Positions 13,272-27,428 of a stretch of DNA of 64,000 nt are shown here, in pieces (position 1 is the first letter of the stretch; the number at the start of each line of letters is the position of its first letter). This DNA comes from Osedax fenrisi (Eukaryota; Annelida; Polychaeta; Sabellida; Siboglinidae). The DNA is taken from the NCBI GenBank assembly GCA_964019155.1, contig OZ025243.1:9293865-9357864 (forward strand), in the 5' to 3' direction. The notes under the pieces were generated by a model, which saw only the letters and a list, made by a program, of their open reading frames with translations, searched no databases and was not told the DNA's origin. Position numbers and translations under genes: made by a program.

Positions 13272-14100
13272 GGCTCTCTATAGGGCACGGTTTATAAAGA
13301 TAGATATCGGCTGTTTTAAATAATTCATTTTAGAACATTTAATAAATATCGAGTAGATATCCTACTTTTAATCAGATTATAATATATATAGGTAATATAT
13401 ACAGATAATATATGTGGATCCAATCAATAAACTATAGTTATAATAATGACAGAAAGATATAAATAATAAAAAGTAATATATATAGGTTACATTTTAAGTT
13501 ACACACACCGACAATAAATAAAAATTGGAAAGAAATACTTGTAATCACTAGATTGGTTGATATCGAAGTACTTTTTGGGAGAAAATGAAAGTACATCGTC
13601 TCTATATCAATAAATCAAATCTCGGAATCATTAATGTCACACGACTGAAATAAGATGAAGGTAGGTATGTAATTAGTACTATAGTACTAAGTAGGTCCTA
13701 TATTGTAGGTTCTAAAAGTAAGTATGAGTGTTTATTATGTAGGTAAAGGTAACGATTTATATTAATGTTTTGTATCTACACACGGTATATATAACGTTAT
13801 ATAGTGAGTTTGCTTGTTTATGTACAAAGAGTATAAGCCAGTATTATATATGTGATAACTCAGATTCATACCTACTATATTATACTGTATACAGTAGTAC
13901 ACATGTGTATAACATGAAGTTAAGATATATAGTAGGATACTTACTTAGTATAGGTATATAGGTATATAGGTATATCTTACTATAGTAATAACCTTATATG
14001 GTGACGTTAGTGGTATTATATATTAAATAAGCACGTCGAACTTTATATATTTTTCGGATAATTGAAAACATGTATTTAATATGTGTACGCTATACTTATT

Positions 14101-14152
<52 letters not shown>

Positions 14153-15446
14153 TATGCCAATAGATATATAATATAATCTCCTCCGTTACTCGATATTGCC
14201 GTATAGATATAGGTGTTTAACAAAAAGATCATATGATACTTATCGGATTAATTAAATAGAGTTTATTAGTATTAGTTTAATAGATATGTGTGGATGAAAA
14301 GGTTAATGTTAGGTCATGGGTCACGTGACCTACACTTAATGCGTGTTAGTATTACATAACGTATACTCGTTATCGTTGTATCTACCCTATGTTACCCTGT
14401 ATCTACCCTATATTACCTGAATAACTTCGGAGTTTTCGTTAAATATAAGAATTGTGACGGAAGCTTTCGTTCTGTGATCATTAGAGGAGCTGTCGTGTGA
14501 ATATATCTGCGGGCGTTATGTAATATATCAGTCACACATGTGTATAGTTTACATTTGTATTCAATAATAATTAATGAAATATGTATACAAATATACCTAT
14601 ATTTTTTATAAATAATATGTATATATATATAGTTTTATACATAGGAATATACATTCATATATGAATATATTCTTACTAGATAAATAAACACATAATGTTT
14701 GAAATACATCACTAAATATATTAAAAAGACTATTCGACAATATAAAATATATAATTATAATAAATATTGATATTGACATTGACAAGTATTCAACCTGTAA
14801 AGTCCACGTATTATTCTTCTTCCTGTAACATATTTTCCATTCGGCATCGAATATTTCCTTGGGGGCGGGGCCTCTGTAAGATTTCACGTCAACCTATGTG
14901 ACGTCATAGTAATTAACCTATTACGCAATAGCAGACTATATATGTTGGTTGCTAATACTCAAATTTAATATTACTGCAATGAAAATTCATGTATATTTCT
15001 TTATTATATTAATATAATTGATAAATATCTTAACAAATTATAAATATAAATTATATATATATACATTTTTAATTTATAACATTCAATTTTATAAATTATA
15101 AATTATATATATATATATATAATTATATATCTTACATTTGTTAACATTCAGTTTTATAAAGTATACTCTACATAATATAGTTATATATAGTTATACTGAA
15201 ATAGTACATTATAATATAACTAGTTATGGAATAATATATCTTGTATATATCTTGCATACCTATATAAAAATATATTAAAAAGTAAGTTAACATTACAATT
15301 TATAATTTATTGATACATAATGTTACATCATTAATGGAATTAATTCAATATATCGATTACTTATTTTCATTAAACAAATCGATAATTACTAATAATAGTT
15401 AATCGATAAGCTAGAAAGTTAATTAATCTACTGCGATACATTACAC

Positions 15447-15490
<44 letters not shown>

Positions 15491-16636
15491 GTGTACAGCG
15501 GGTACACGAGTACTTAGAATCGCGGCATATTACAGAGAATATATATATTCATTATAGAATTCATATATGAACCGGGTCCTATTATCCTATTAAACTATTT
15601 AGTATTAAAAGTATGAACTATTTTAAAATATATATATTAAATGTAAATGTCATCGCCAAGTCATCAATATATTGAATTAATGAGTTATTAGTTAAAATTT
15701 TCTATCAATTAAATAATAATTTTCATTATTATTTTAACTTTATATTTGTATACAATATTATATAGAATATATCGTATCGCACAACAGAGTATCAATAGGT
15801 ACAACCGAAGTACTTATCACAACATCACCCGCTATATAGATATCGTTTAGACCTGCATGGTATCTTTAGGTACAACCGAAGTACTTAGCACAACATCACC
15901 CCACAACATCACCCCACAATAGAGATATCGCTTATACAAACCTGAGCTCCGAACCGGATGCTGTTCTGTAGACACACGCGGTCCACTATTCTGTTAGTGT
16001 AGTTACGGGCGGAGTAGTAGTCGCCGCTGAAGTCAACTTGAAGGTTATCCTAGAGGGCGTGGTTTAACGATGTTACGTAAGCATAGTGATGTCATATTTT
16101 AATATATATATATATATTATAGTTATATAGCATATATCTAGATATATGATAAAATATAATTTTGTTATAGAATATTTATATATATATATATTATATTGTA
16201 TTAAATTGAATATACTTATTTTGAAGTGTACGAAAATAGGTACAAGTGCATTTCGAACAGTAACGTAAAACCAATGTCCTTGGTATGACTATAGAATAAC
16301 AATAAATAAAAAGGGGTTTACGAATAAATTATAATAATATTAATAATACATAGTTATAAGATACCACCAATTAGAAAGTAGTGTAAAGAACATTGCAATA
16401 TCCGATATATCGGATATCCTATAGGATCGGATAGACCTAATATAGGGATTCCATAATTGTGGCAATATTTCTAAAGTGCTTTATTTTAGTATATTTAGGA
16501 TCTATAGGTATAGAGCAGTAATCGGGGGGGGGGGTTACTATGTGGGCCCCATGGTAATTCGGGTGGGGGGGACGTTACAATGTATACAAGTGTGAGTGTG
16601 CCATATAGGGAGGGATCGGAGATATAGGTAGGATAG

Positions 16637-16693
<57 letters not shown>

Positions 16694-17388
16694 TATACTA
16701 TCCTACCTTTATGCTAGATATAGATATATATATATAGTATACTATAATAGTATACCTATGTATATAGAACTATGCATTAATATAATTATGTTTAAAATCA
16801 GTTTATATATAAAGTGTATATTATAAACACATAAAGAAATGTCATATATGTGTTAAGTGGTAGATATACATGCATTTTATAACTATATCAACATAAATCT
16901 ACACACATATGCATACAACCATGTAATATGTATACATTTTACACTTTGGTGAATTGTTTCTACTAATATTTAAGTGACTATATAAACTATTATTATTATT
17001 ACATGAAAATATAAGATATATATATATATATATATACAATATTTTATGACCTATTATCATAAATACCCATACTATTCTCTTACACCCGAACACCCGATGG
17101 GTGTCGCTAGCAGCGATCGACCGTAGCGCCCCTAGCGACCAGGTCACATACCTGTTCGGGACACAGCGCTCTGAACCGGTAGGCGTCGCCTATGAGCTTC
17201 ATCAGCAAAGACTCCGAGGTTCCGGTGCTGGTGTTATGTTCGTCGTCGTGTCCTTCGTTACATCCGGCTATGTCGTCTGTCTCCAGCTTCTTCAGTTCCC
17301 CTACGTACATCTAGCGATGAAGGGAAACGTAGCCATTATAATTAGAATGCTTCCATCTGGCATTAAAGTACACGTATGCCAATATGGC

Positions 17389-17423
<35 letters not shown>

Positions 17424-20400
17424 GTATATATTACGTATATGCTATATATAATCATTAAAATGTAAGTAATTTTCCTATATTTCATCCTATAATAAATCCC
17501 TTAGGGTACATTCAGTTATGCAATAGATCTATTGGGGTATATTGGATAAATGGATACATTAATATGTTAATAATTTATAATAATGTAAAATATTAAGTAT
17601 ACATGGGACTTATGATAGGATGAAATATATTATACTGTTATAGCAAATATTTTGCGAAGGCATTTTCCTTAGAAAAATATTTGGTTATAGTGTATAATTT
17701 ATACACCCAGTGTATATTAAAATCGTTTGAATATAGATATTAGAATTGTATACGCTTTTTATATGCCTACTAATTGGCGTATATCTATGGATAGGATTAC
17801 AGATACCACTGAACCTGAGGAAAGCGAATCAAAGATAGTAGACGTTTGCTATTAGACTGTATATCTAAACATCTGCTGTCGTATTTCATCCACCTAGATA
17901 AAGCGTTCCAAACCATTTGTTCATTTCCTATTACCTAATAATAACAATAGTGTTATGCAATAAGTATTACATAATATATGCACTGTATTTATTATAGGTT
18001 ACAGGTGAACATGTCTAATATCTATTAATAATATTAGATATAAAAATACAAAATATGTTATATTATATATTTAATATTTATAGTATTATTTATGAATAAA
18101 TAGTCATATATATAATATAAATTATTATAACACATAAGTGGGTTAAAATAAATAGAATATATTTTTCAATATATTATCTATATTATTAATATTATAATAT
18201 GAATACTATCATTACCCCTATATATATACTTTACTATTTATATATATTTTTAATTGTTCGTATTCACTATTGTCATGACAAGCATGCTTACAATGTATAA
18301 TCCCTATGCAGTGAGCATATCTCTGTAAACAAAACTATTGTAATATAAACCACATGGTGGCATATCAGGGTATCTGTAGCTATATTAGGTAACAGTAATG
18401 ATCATACTAGTATTGTACCTATACATATATATATATACAACAAGGTATGTATTCCATAATATTTGCTAAGATGATTCACCCTAAGCTATGTAATTATTTT
18501 AATATAGTTTTCATACCCTCCACGAGATGGATACACGTGTATTATTATAGGTAATATTTACTGTTAATAATTCATTAGGTAATTAATCAGTTATTAATTA
18601 TCAGATTAAAAAAATATATTTTAAAATTACGATATTTTCACAGTATTGATAGTATACATGTACATAACAATGACTGAATCGATCTACTTTTGACCTTGAC
18701 AAATTCGGTAAAATGAATATGAATTCACTTTTGATATATCCAAATAATATTTTTTCGGAACACTTTCTTTTTGATATTAACCGAATATTTATATATATCT
18801 TAATGTAAGATTATATTATGGCATTTTTTTCGAATTTATATGTAAAGAGTTACGAAATCCACAAATAGATTTTAGTTTATCTACACGTCGTATTTGAGCT
18901 AGTGTCAATTTTATTTCAATAATTCGGTCGAATGAACTATATTTACTTCGGAAAAACATTAATTATATTAAGTCACAAACTGTTATTTAAATTAAATTAA
19001 ATTGATAAATTTAAAAAAATATATAATAGATAATTATCTTATAAGTTAATTTACTTGAACATTTGATATTAATTGATATATATATTATAATAGATATCAA
19101 TTAATATCAAATATTCAAGTAAATTAACTTATTATTATATATTATATTATTTATCAATATAATTATAGTTAATATATATATATATAATATATATTTATAT
19201 TCTATATAATGGTATAATCCTATAGGTATAATGTATAATGCACTAAAATGATTACAAAAATTACTCGAAGAAATATAATCCAAACAAATGTAAATTATTA
19301 AATAATTATATAAAATTAATAAGCGAATACTATTAATTACCAGATTAGAACTGGACACTAAGTCCTCGATAAAGTCGATGTCCATGTTTAGCCATTCCTC
19401 GGAGTTGACGATACTTTCGAAATTCCAGCAAAGAGTTAGTTTACAGTGTTCTATCAGATCCACTAGGTTTAATGCCTGCAAGTATCGATATTATATAACT
19501 CGTGTATTTAAAATAATACGTATTATCTATCGGTATAGTCGTTAAGTTAATTCAATAATACAAACACACACACAAACACACACACATAAACACACACATA
19601 TATATAGTATAACTAAAAAATAGTATATATATATGCGCCAAATTTTTGAAGCAATAGAAAAATCTTTGATATACGCATACTAATATTAGATTAGTGATAA
19701 ACACCCCTCTACAGGTTCGCACCCACCTACCCACCCACCCACCCACACACACATACACACACCCACAGCTACGTGTACCTATTACGTAACGATACCGATG
19801 ATTACATAACCCCCCCCCCGCCGCCCCTGATTACGTAATAACAACTAGTGACGTAACCTTAGCCCAGGGGTACCAGGCTGAAGCGTTAGCGACGTTGGGA
19901 CTCTTACAGTGTAGGGTCATGTAGTCCGTTATCTCTTCAATGAGGGCATTCACCTACATCGAGGGGGTGGTTAAGGGGGTTATGGGGGTAATGCAGTGGG
20001 GGTTATATTAGTAATAATAGACAAATATTAGTATATATATATATTATCGATAGTTTATGTATACACCCATATAAGACAATACGTGTATTATAATAATATG
20101 AGTATACATATCTATACAGCATACTATCTACATACATACCTACTAGGTCGAGCTTGTTCGGCAGAAATATGCGATATGAATTCATAAATATATTACATAA
20201 CATATAAACATAAAGTAGTGCTATAAATTAACATATATGCGAATAAAAGCTCGTGCATATGAATAAATACATGTTTAATTATACATGTACATAGTAATGC
20301 AGGTGTACATACATGTGCAGTTTACAGGCAACATGAAACCTGATATTTATCGGCCAAACACAATAGAGGTATCACGTTGTCGTTGTTGATGTGAATGCTG

Positions 20401-21959
20401 GCCGTGTAGAAGTACTGCAGGAACTTGCGGAACACGGTCTCGCATTCCTTCGTCTCGTGCAGTTTGATCAGAGATTCTAAACGGGCGGGTGACAGGTGTC
20501 ACTATTACATACTACTTACGTATAGTGTATCTATACTAGTGTTGTAAACTAGGGTTTCATTGTACGAGAGTGTACCATAGTCATATCACTTTTTTGTGAC
20601 GATGTTAGATACTATTATCTATATAGATACGGGATATAATGTAATAACTATATTCGGGAAATATATTTTATCTATCTATATATATATCTCGTGTAAAAAT
20701 AGGTATATATAGTGTTATTGTTATTGTTATTGTTATTTGTATTTGATAGAGTTCTTTCATCTCATCAAGGAACTTAGATGAAGTTTTCACTTATAACCAT
20801 ATATGGCTCTAATGTCCCTTCAAAGCCGCTCTCATGTTAATGCATCCATGGTTTTAACGAGAGTCAATCATTTATTTATACACATTTATATAAGATCACT
20901 TCTAAATAATATGTTAAGACCCATTTTATCAAATTAATTAATGGGACTGACGAGGCTCGAACCCGCGTTCTACTGCTTATTTGTCTGACGTATTAGCCAA
21001 CTGAGCCATATAGGCAGTTTATATATATATATATATACTCTGCATAATAATTCACAATCATATACAGATAGCTGATAAAAGAACCGTGTTTATCATTCCA
21101 GCAGTCACTGTACAACATAGACTTGAACACATCCGACGACTTGGCCAATATGAACTTGTGGACGGAGTACTTGCAGCAGTCAACCTGTAACGAGGCGAGA
21201 GAGAGAGGGAGGCGAGTCAACTCGTGTAGGTTACATGCGATGTAAGCGCGTGTGTCTGTATAGGTACAGACGCGTGTGGTTGCACGTGTAACAGCGTACG
21301 TGTGTGGTTATATACACGTATACGTATACAATACGGCTATAGCTGAACATGTCAGGAAACATATATTCCTTCAAAGAACCAAATTATATTGGCTGCCAAT
21401 AAAATTAATCCCGTATAATTTATAAGATTTTCCTCACCATAAATTTAGCTACTCACTACAACACACCTGACTATCTCGCTAACTTAATAAATCCAAACAT
21501 AAATATATACGAACAAAGACAAATACAAAAATTCAAATTAAAAACTACGGTTCTATCAAATTTAATATTTGCCCAACATAAATCTTTCTCCATTCATACT
21601 CAAAAAATATGGAATGATCTCCCTTACTATATCCGATCAATTGACTAAGCTGTAATAGTCAAGGGTACCCTATTTGAGAGAAAATAATGGATAGACTTGA
21701 AAAGTATAATATAGTATAGACTCTATAGATTCCCACAAATAAAATGTCTGCAATATCTATATTTATAAAAAGCGCAACTACTAACACAATAAGGGGAAGG
21801 TTTTGTCTTAAAAAAAGATTTTACAAAAAATTACCTAGAATTTTAATTTTTAGAATAAATAATAAAAATTGTTTTATAATTGAATACCAGTGATCTAGTG
21901 CGAAGTGATTTCGTGGGGAGTGATATTGTATGCAATGAAACTATGTATTAATGTAAATA

Positions 21960-22025
<66 letters not shown>

Positions 22026-22614
22026 TATATAAATAGTAGAAGTTACACTAAGTACGAAATCACCAATCTAAATTAATTGTAGTATTTTAAATGTATACAT
22101 TATAGTATGAGCTAAGAAGAAGACATATTACCTCCAATTTAGCACATACGCACTCACATACGCACGCATATATAAACACCGTATATTGTGTTTATATTGA
22201 ACTATAGTGCAGACCATAGAGCTAGAGAGAAAACTTTCTCTCAAGATCTATGTTTAAGACTGATGTGTTAATAATACCAACCTCCAGGGTGACGTCAGAT
22301 ATTTCCGGGTCGTCGAAATGACGCGCGATGGCCGAGATGAATCTGTCGACGGCTTGGCGTCGATACCGACTTCCGCTTGTGCCCGAGTGGGCGTGGCTAG
22401 CGTCTCGGTAATCGTTAGAACACGTGACATTGTTGTCGTCGTCGCCGCCGCTATCCGGCGATAGGCTCAACTCGGCGGGAGAAGTGTTACGTAAGTCGTT
22501 GTAACCGGATGAGTCACGGCTGTGGTATCTGTAATGCGAGGGGATCAGTCCGTGTGTATCCCTACAGGGGGCTAGCATAGTGCTCGGGTAATCAAGTCCG
22601 AAATTGTTAACCAA
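12045..22614 (-). CDS. BTBD17-like: BTB/POZ-BACK domain protein, BTBD17-like (11 exons)
   Basis: Exons (minus strand, 5' to 3'): 22282-22614, 21085-21184, 20340-20476, 19858-19953, 19341-19475, 17815-17934, 17152-17310, 15942-16049, 14795-14893, 14417-14506, 12045-12161. All have GT-AG borders and compatible phases. They give 497 codons ending in TAG, close to human BTBD17. The BTB domain spans residues ~92-190 (DPEISDVTLEV, VHKFILAKSSDVFKSML, FLQYFYTASIHINNDNVIPL, LADKYQ). A BACK region follows (~222-307: CWNFESIVNSEEW, VWNALSRWMKYDSRC, LLSLIRFPQ), then the BTBD17-type tail (AYRFRALCP, ARNYTNRIVDRV, AVIIKPL). BTB domains mediate oligomerisation or cullin-3 binding; the function of this family is poorly known. 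Vertebrate BTBD17 has a signal peptide; none is seen after the chosen Met, so a further 5' exon is possible. The first exon encodes a polar, Ser/Asp-rich, probably disordered segment. Confidence 0.85.
12361..12600 (-). mobile_element. tRNA-derived SINE, copy 1
   Basis: This is a copy of a family with at least six members here. Shared blocks (plus-strand text) are CCCATCCAGGAA, 'CTAATGTCCCTTCGAAGCCG' and GATCCGGATGGGGCTTGAAC, the last being the complement of a tRNA B box (GGTTCAAGCC type). The tRNA-like head is at the high-coordinate end. It lies in the last intron of the BTBD17-like gene, in the same orientation as the gene. Confidence 0.75.
13226..13275. repeat. (TA)n tract at the core of a palindrome
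   Basis: CTCGATATA leads into an uninterrupted TA run that leaves as TATATCGAG, so the whole locus can fold back on itself. It lies in an intron of the BTBD17-like gene. Confidence 0.8.
20145..20167 (-). repeat. Short match to the 3' end of the RTE-like element
   Basis: AGGTCGAGCTTGTTCGGCA here differs by one base from the segment at 44785-44803, which is the 3' UTR of the RTE-like fragment. Both are preceded on the plus strand by short TACC-type repeats. It may be an extremely 5'-truncated insertion. Confidence 0.45.
20713..21017 (-). mobile_element. tRNA-derived SINE, copy 2, with (ATTGTT)n tail
   Basis: Read on the minus strand, the tRNA-like head comes first: TGGCTCAGTTGGCTAATACG (A box) and GCGGGTTCGAGCC (B box). 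The family body follows, then a tail of (AACAAT)n, which is the GTTATTGTTATTG run at 20714-20738. It sits in the intron between BTB exons 2 and 3. Confidence 0.85.
21345..21655 (+). pseudogene. C-terminal remnant of a Jockey/CR1/L2-type LINE ORF2
   Basis: Short readable blocks in shifting frames give LYWLPIK, ATHYNTPDYLANLINP and SFSIHTQKIWNDLPYYIRSI. This is the usual C-terminus of this LINE class (WLPV...I.YKI..L..., then SF...A..LWN.LP..IR). Frameshifts and stops break it, and the RT core is absent. It lies in the first intron of the BTBD17-like gene, antisense to it. Confidence 0.7.
21962..22030. repeat. (TA)n microsatellite
   Basis: A nearly uninterrupted TA run of about 58 bases, then a CATATATATATA variant, in the first intron of the BTBD17-like gene. 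Confidence 0.9.
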
Positions 22615-22619
22615 TGAAA

Positions 22620-23186
22620 TTAATAGTTGTACTATTAGTAATATTTATTTTCGTTTAACGTATTGCTTATATTATACGAGCTTATAGTTTCGAATATGAA
22701 CGTAATACACAACTCCTTTTAGCACGTGCTTATAAACTGTCAATTTCGTAGGTTATGTTGGGCGATAATGAAGTGATAATAGTACTTGTTTATTAGATAC
22801 GAGTTGAGAGATAGTATCATGTAACGAAAGTGTACACTAGGGGAGCTAATCGTGTACAGACGAAGCTAGCTCGGGTATTTATACTAGAATGGGGGTGGGT
22901 AAGTTAACCCCTTACTATATACCACTTCACCCCTCGTCGAGGGCCCCCCGCCGCCCCGCATACTGCCCGCATCTCTAATTATCGCCACCCTAACTACTGG
23001 GGGTCATTACCATACCACGGTTACGGGAGTGGCGACGGCTGGCGGCCTATTTAAGCAATTATCATAATCGTTGTTGTTATTGTTATTGTTATTGTTATTG
23101 CGGTATTGGCTTATTATCGCTATACTGATGCGTTATTGATGGATGATTATAATTATGCTATGTATAGCCTATTAGTAATACGGTTA
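22620..23186. promoter_or_regulatory. GC-richer region upstream of the BTBD17-like gene, possible promoter
   Basis: Directly upstream of the chosen start codon, base composition rises (for example GGGCCCCCCGCCGCCCCGC near 22940), in contrast to the AT-rich surroundings. No coding frame was recognised and no TATA box or initiator can be assigned with confidence. The inference rests on position and composition only. A GTTATTGTTATTG run at 23072-23098 matches the SINE tail motif. Confidence 0.35.
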
Positions 23187-23280
23187 ATCAACACGCCCCT
23201 ATACCACATCAACACGCCCATATACCACATCAACACGCCCATATACCACATCAACACGCCCATATACCACATCAACACAC
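23187..23280. repeat. Minisatellite, 21-bp unit, about 4.5 copies
   Basis: The unit ATCAACACGCCCATATACCA plus C repeats in tandem with a single variant in the first copy (CCCCTATA). The near identity suggests recent expansion. An open frame passes through it only because the unit length is divisible by three. Confidence 0.95.
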
Positions 23281-23639
23281 GCGCATACGTTGTGCATACT
23301 AATGACTCAGTAATAATGACTTACGTACTTCGTTTCGATAATTACATAATGTAATAATAATTAATATTACACGCCTGGCAAAGCTAGATGTTAACGCGTT
23401 TGCACTCGGAATGTACCTAACCCTGGCGACCGCGGCTGGCACCATTTCATAAACACAACACTCGCTGGGAACAAGCGGCGCACACAAGTCATGTGACCAC
23501 TATAACAATTAACTCGGGTCGATTACGCATACATTAAGGGTTAAAGTTAAACTAACAACTCTAATTAACATAACCACACGCATGACGGGTCACACACACA
23601 TACGCACACACATACGCAGGCTCATACACAGGCTCATAC

Positions 23640-24117
23640 CATCGATATAAAGAAAGTGGATAAGCAATTGAATGTAGTGTATGGCACTTTCCGCTACGAG
23701 CGCTGCAGTCGAAACCCACTATCTGGCCCACTACTTTTTATTTATAATAATATGTATTTATCATATATATATTGATAATCACTACCAATTTTAATGTACT
23801 ATCGATACTAAAAATAAAATTATATATTTAAAATACACAATATCAACATTCCTCGTAATTTTGTGTATTTAAATTAAAGTTTTAATACTATTTTATTGAT
23901 ATTTATAATTTAAATCCATTGATATAGATAGAAGTCACTTATCTATTTCGACGAAAAGACTACTGTTTCAATATTTGACATATATAATATGACTAATATC
24001 CAATCAAAATCACTGATACCATTTTGTTAATTTATCGATAAAAGTGTCATTCACGTGTCTATCTTTTACATGCATTGCGTGCGTCAATTGCACAGGTCCA
24101 CTTTCTTTATATCGATG
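23640..24117. mobile_element. Small DNA transposon with CATCGATATAAAG ends and 8-bp target duplication
   Basis: The left end is CATCGATATAAAGAAAGTGG. The right end is the complement of the same sequence, and a CAATTGA block follows inside each end. Flanks are GCTCATAC (23632-23639) and ACTCATAC (24118-24125), an 8-bp duplication with one mismatch, as made by hAT or P-type transposases. The 478-bp element is non-coding. Confidence 0.7.
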
Positions 24118-24240
24118 ACTCATACACGTATGCCATACGTCGTATAGTATACAGTATACGTAGCCTTAGTTAGTGTATTGACTTTATAACATGACGAAAT
24201 ATTGTATGGGTATATATATAATTAATTATATTATATTTAT

Positions 24241-24272
<32 letters not shown>

Positions 24273-24409
24273 AATATATATATATATATATATAGTATAT
24301 TATATTATTTAGCTAGTATACTAATTAATAATTAAAGTATAAGTAACATTATAAAGTACTTCACTACTCATCATTATGGATTACACAACACAGTACACAA
24401 TACAATGTA

Positions 24410-25144
24410 GGGGAAAGTTTCCGATTACCGACCCCCTCCTAATACCGACCCCCTCTCGTATCTCAGTAACTATAAGAGATATCAAAAAAGTAGATATACA
24501 TGAACTGTTAACAATCTAATGATAATATGAATAAGTATATTACTTTACAAAATATTAAATCCTACAATTGTTATTTGATCAAATGTAATATTCTGTTTTT
24601 ACTTTTTAAATATTTTAATATTAACTTTTTTTAAATTAATGTAAATACTTTATTAATTAAAATAAAACTTAATACCGCACATAATATTGTAGATCTATAA
24701 AATGTTTATAACAATTATAAAAATAATTAAATTTGAATAATTATTAACCAAAATATTTTAATTGTAGCAACCCATGTGATTTTCCTAATACAGACCCCCT
24801 AAATTATCCTAATACCGACCCCATGTGATTTATAATATCCAATCAAAGTAGATCAATATTTGACTTTAAAATATGTCATAAGTTGTTTGTGTATCATTGA
24901 TATAGATTAAGGATTATATATTAAGCGGTCGGTAATAGAAGAAGGGGGTCGGTATTAGGAATAGGTAACGATTACCGACACCCCTGTTTATTCTTGGAAA
25001 TATAATTATATCCACAATTTAAAATAGCCACATTATTCATTGCGATAATATTACCCTATTTACAAAATTTCAAATAAATATATTTAATATTGAATAAGTT
25101 ATTACAAATAATCATTTATGGGTCAGTAATCGGAGACTTTCCAC
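24410..25144. mobile_element. Diverged GGGGAAAG-family MITE ('TACCGACCCCC' type)
   Basis: It starts GGGGAAAGTTTCCGATTACC, ends GTAATCGGAGACTTTCCAC, and is flanked by TA. The motif CCTAATACCGACCCCC occurs near the left end, again around 24790-24822, and inverted as GGGGGTCGGTATTAGG near 24945. A CCAATCA block lies beside the internal motif (24839), as in the other types. At 735 bp it is non-coding. Confidence 0.7.
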
Positions 25145-25167
25145 TATAAATTATATTATTTATATAT

Positions 25168-25363
25168 TGTATTATTTAATTATATTATAATCACTAATGT
25201 CTGGCTGTTTAATATATTAAACTATTTATTCATTATAATGAATAAATACCTATATATTTATATTGTAACATTGCAATTAATATATAATATGTATTACCTA
25301 TAGGTATTTATTAATTATTAAACTGCCAGACATTAGTGATTATAATATAATTAAATAATACAA
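25168..25363. repeat. 196-bp near-perfect palindrome
   Basis: The arms start TTGTATTATTTAATTATATT and contain CACTAATGTCTGGC with its complement GCCAGACATTAGTG. The spacer is about 90 bases and also partly self-complementary. It lies 23 bases from the end of the preceding MITE. Confidence 0.85.
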
Positions 25364-25987
25364 TATTAAACAATCACAGTTATTATTAACGGATAAATAA
25401 ACAATTATGCATTTAGAAAAATCATATATATATATATATAAAGAATATTACTCATTAGTGAGAGTTGAAAGTTTAATTGTATGGAAGTTAGTTAAATAAT
25501 ACTAGCCCGTAGCTGGGTACTAGCTAGTAAGAAAGATAAATAGTCTAGAAAGAGAATGTGTTATTGAGAATGGGTTTGAAGGTCAAACTTTAAAGTACGA
25601 TTTGGAGTGCTATCATTAATTGAATAGGTCAAACATTCGTATTATCTTGCAGACATTAAACACGACGAAAACGTGAACATTATTAATAGGCCAACTAAAA
25701 GAAGTATATTTAGAAAATTCATGAAGACAATAATACATTATTCAGCATTATATAATAGCGAGTGATGATAAATCTGATTTATTGGAATATAAATAAATAT
25801 GATCATACAATACATTGACAAATACATGTAATGTGATAGGTAATAGCTTATAAGCTATATATAACTTTACTATTTAATTCAATTATAATTGTAATTATAA
25901 TTGTAATTTCAATTATAGTCTATAGACTAAGATATATATGTATTCTAAATTTTTATTTTTAGTTCAATAGAGAAGCGAGAGCCTATA

Positions 25988-26030
<43 letters not shown>

Positions 26031-26076
26031 CTATACATAGGTTTAGGTAGGTGCTATTTATAGATATATCACTATA

Positions 26077-26551
26077 GGGGAAAGAAATAACCGAATACGG
26101 ACACTCTCGTTATCTCAGAAACCATAAATTCTACAACAAAATGTTTAATGAATAACATATTCATAATTATAAAAATAGTCTAAAAAAGTATTTTTTATTT
26201 TTGAATTATACAAAATATTGCTAATATATCCAATAAACTGATTTTTTTATTACGTTTTTAAATTTATGAAAAAAAATTTCATCTTAAAACCTTCTCAAGA
26301 TTATACAAATGTATCGATATAAAATATAACACTATGTTATTAAAAAATAAAGTATTCTAAAAATTGTATTTTTAATTTCTATATTTTTATCAAATATTCA
26401 TTAAGTTATAAGCATATATCTAGAGGTCATATAAGTTCCTAATACGGATACTTTAAGTGTCTTAATACGGACACCCTATAACCAATCAGCGCGCAGCATA
26501 TGAAAAATTCTGATTTTCATAAAAATCGCGTGCGTTATAATATACACCAAT

Positions 26552-26584
<33 letters not shown>

Positions 26585-27240
26585 AATACCACCAATATAG
26601 CTCATTCTAAAAAAATTATTATTTAGATACCATGTTATAATATGATGCCTCTATGTATTCTAATGTAGTACCTGTGGTATGTAGTTACGGTATTATCCCA
26701 ACGTTGTCAACATCCAGTATAGCATAGATAAAGAATACACAGTATACAAGGCAACATGTGTTTATTAATATAGATATATAGATATATATATATATATATA
26801 TATATAGATATTACGTTATAGAATAGTGAAGAATGTATGTTCACGTGTGTGCGTGCACGAGGATACGAATTGTATTATTAATTAAAAAATAATAAAAATA
26901 AATAAATTATTAACTAATTAAATTACAATATATTTTTTATAAAATTAATTATAAATAACGTAACTGTAATTTGTCTGATTGATTCATCAATAATATATAG
27001 TTTATCTAGTGGTATATAAGGTGTCCGTATTATAACAAAGAGTGTCCGTATTCGGACATGGGTACCGAATACGGACACCTCCGTTATATATGGAATTAAA
27101 AGATTAAATACAATTTTTAAATTACAATAATATCTATAATCATATAATATTAATATATTGTAATTTTTGAATACAAATAATGAGTCATATAAAGTTAAGA
27201 CCATTTATTGTTAAAGTGTACGTATTAGGTTACTTTCCCC
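26077..27240. mobile_element. GGGGAAAG-family MITE, copy 3 (longest, 1164 bp)
   Basis: It starts GGGGAAAGAAATAACCGAAT and ends TTAGGTTACTTTCCCC, flanked by TA. Motif GAATACGGACAC or its complement occurs at the left end, at about 26450-26475, around 27018-27078 and at the right end. It contains the 'ACCAATCAGCGCGCAGC' block and the GGACATGGGTACCGAATACGG palindromic segment. It is inverted in orientation relative to the 9.8 and 43.3 kb copies and has no transposase. Confidence 0.85.
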
Positions 27241-27385
27241 TAGTAATATATGACTATAGGGTATACATTACATTACATTACATACGGCATATATAATACT
27301 TCATATAGACACGCAATTCAGTACAAATATGTTGACATTTTTATGTTAGTAAACACTATATATTATGTTGTTTACTGGCATATAC

Positions 27386-27428
<43 letters not shown>

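Noticed and set aside
14606..14887. 93-codon minus-strand protein starting at 14887
   Set aside because: Only 14795-14893 is an exon of the BTBD17-like gene; the rest of the frame is intron read-through.
23187..23280. CRISPR-like tandem array
   Set aside because: Repeats are directly adjacent without unique spacers, and the genome is eukaryotic.
23106..23354. 82-codon frame with INTPIYH repeats
   Set aside because: Product of the 21-bp minisatellite, whose unit length keeps any frame open.
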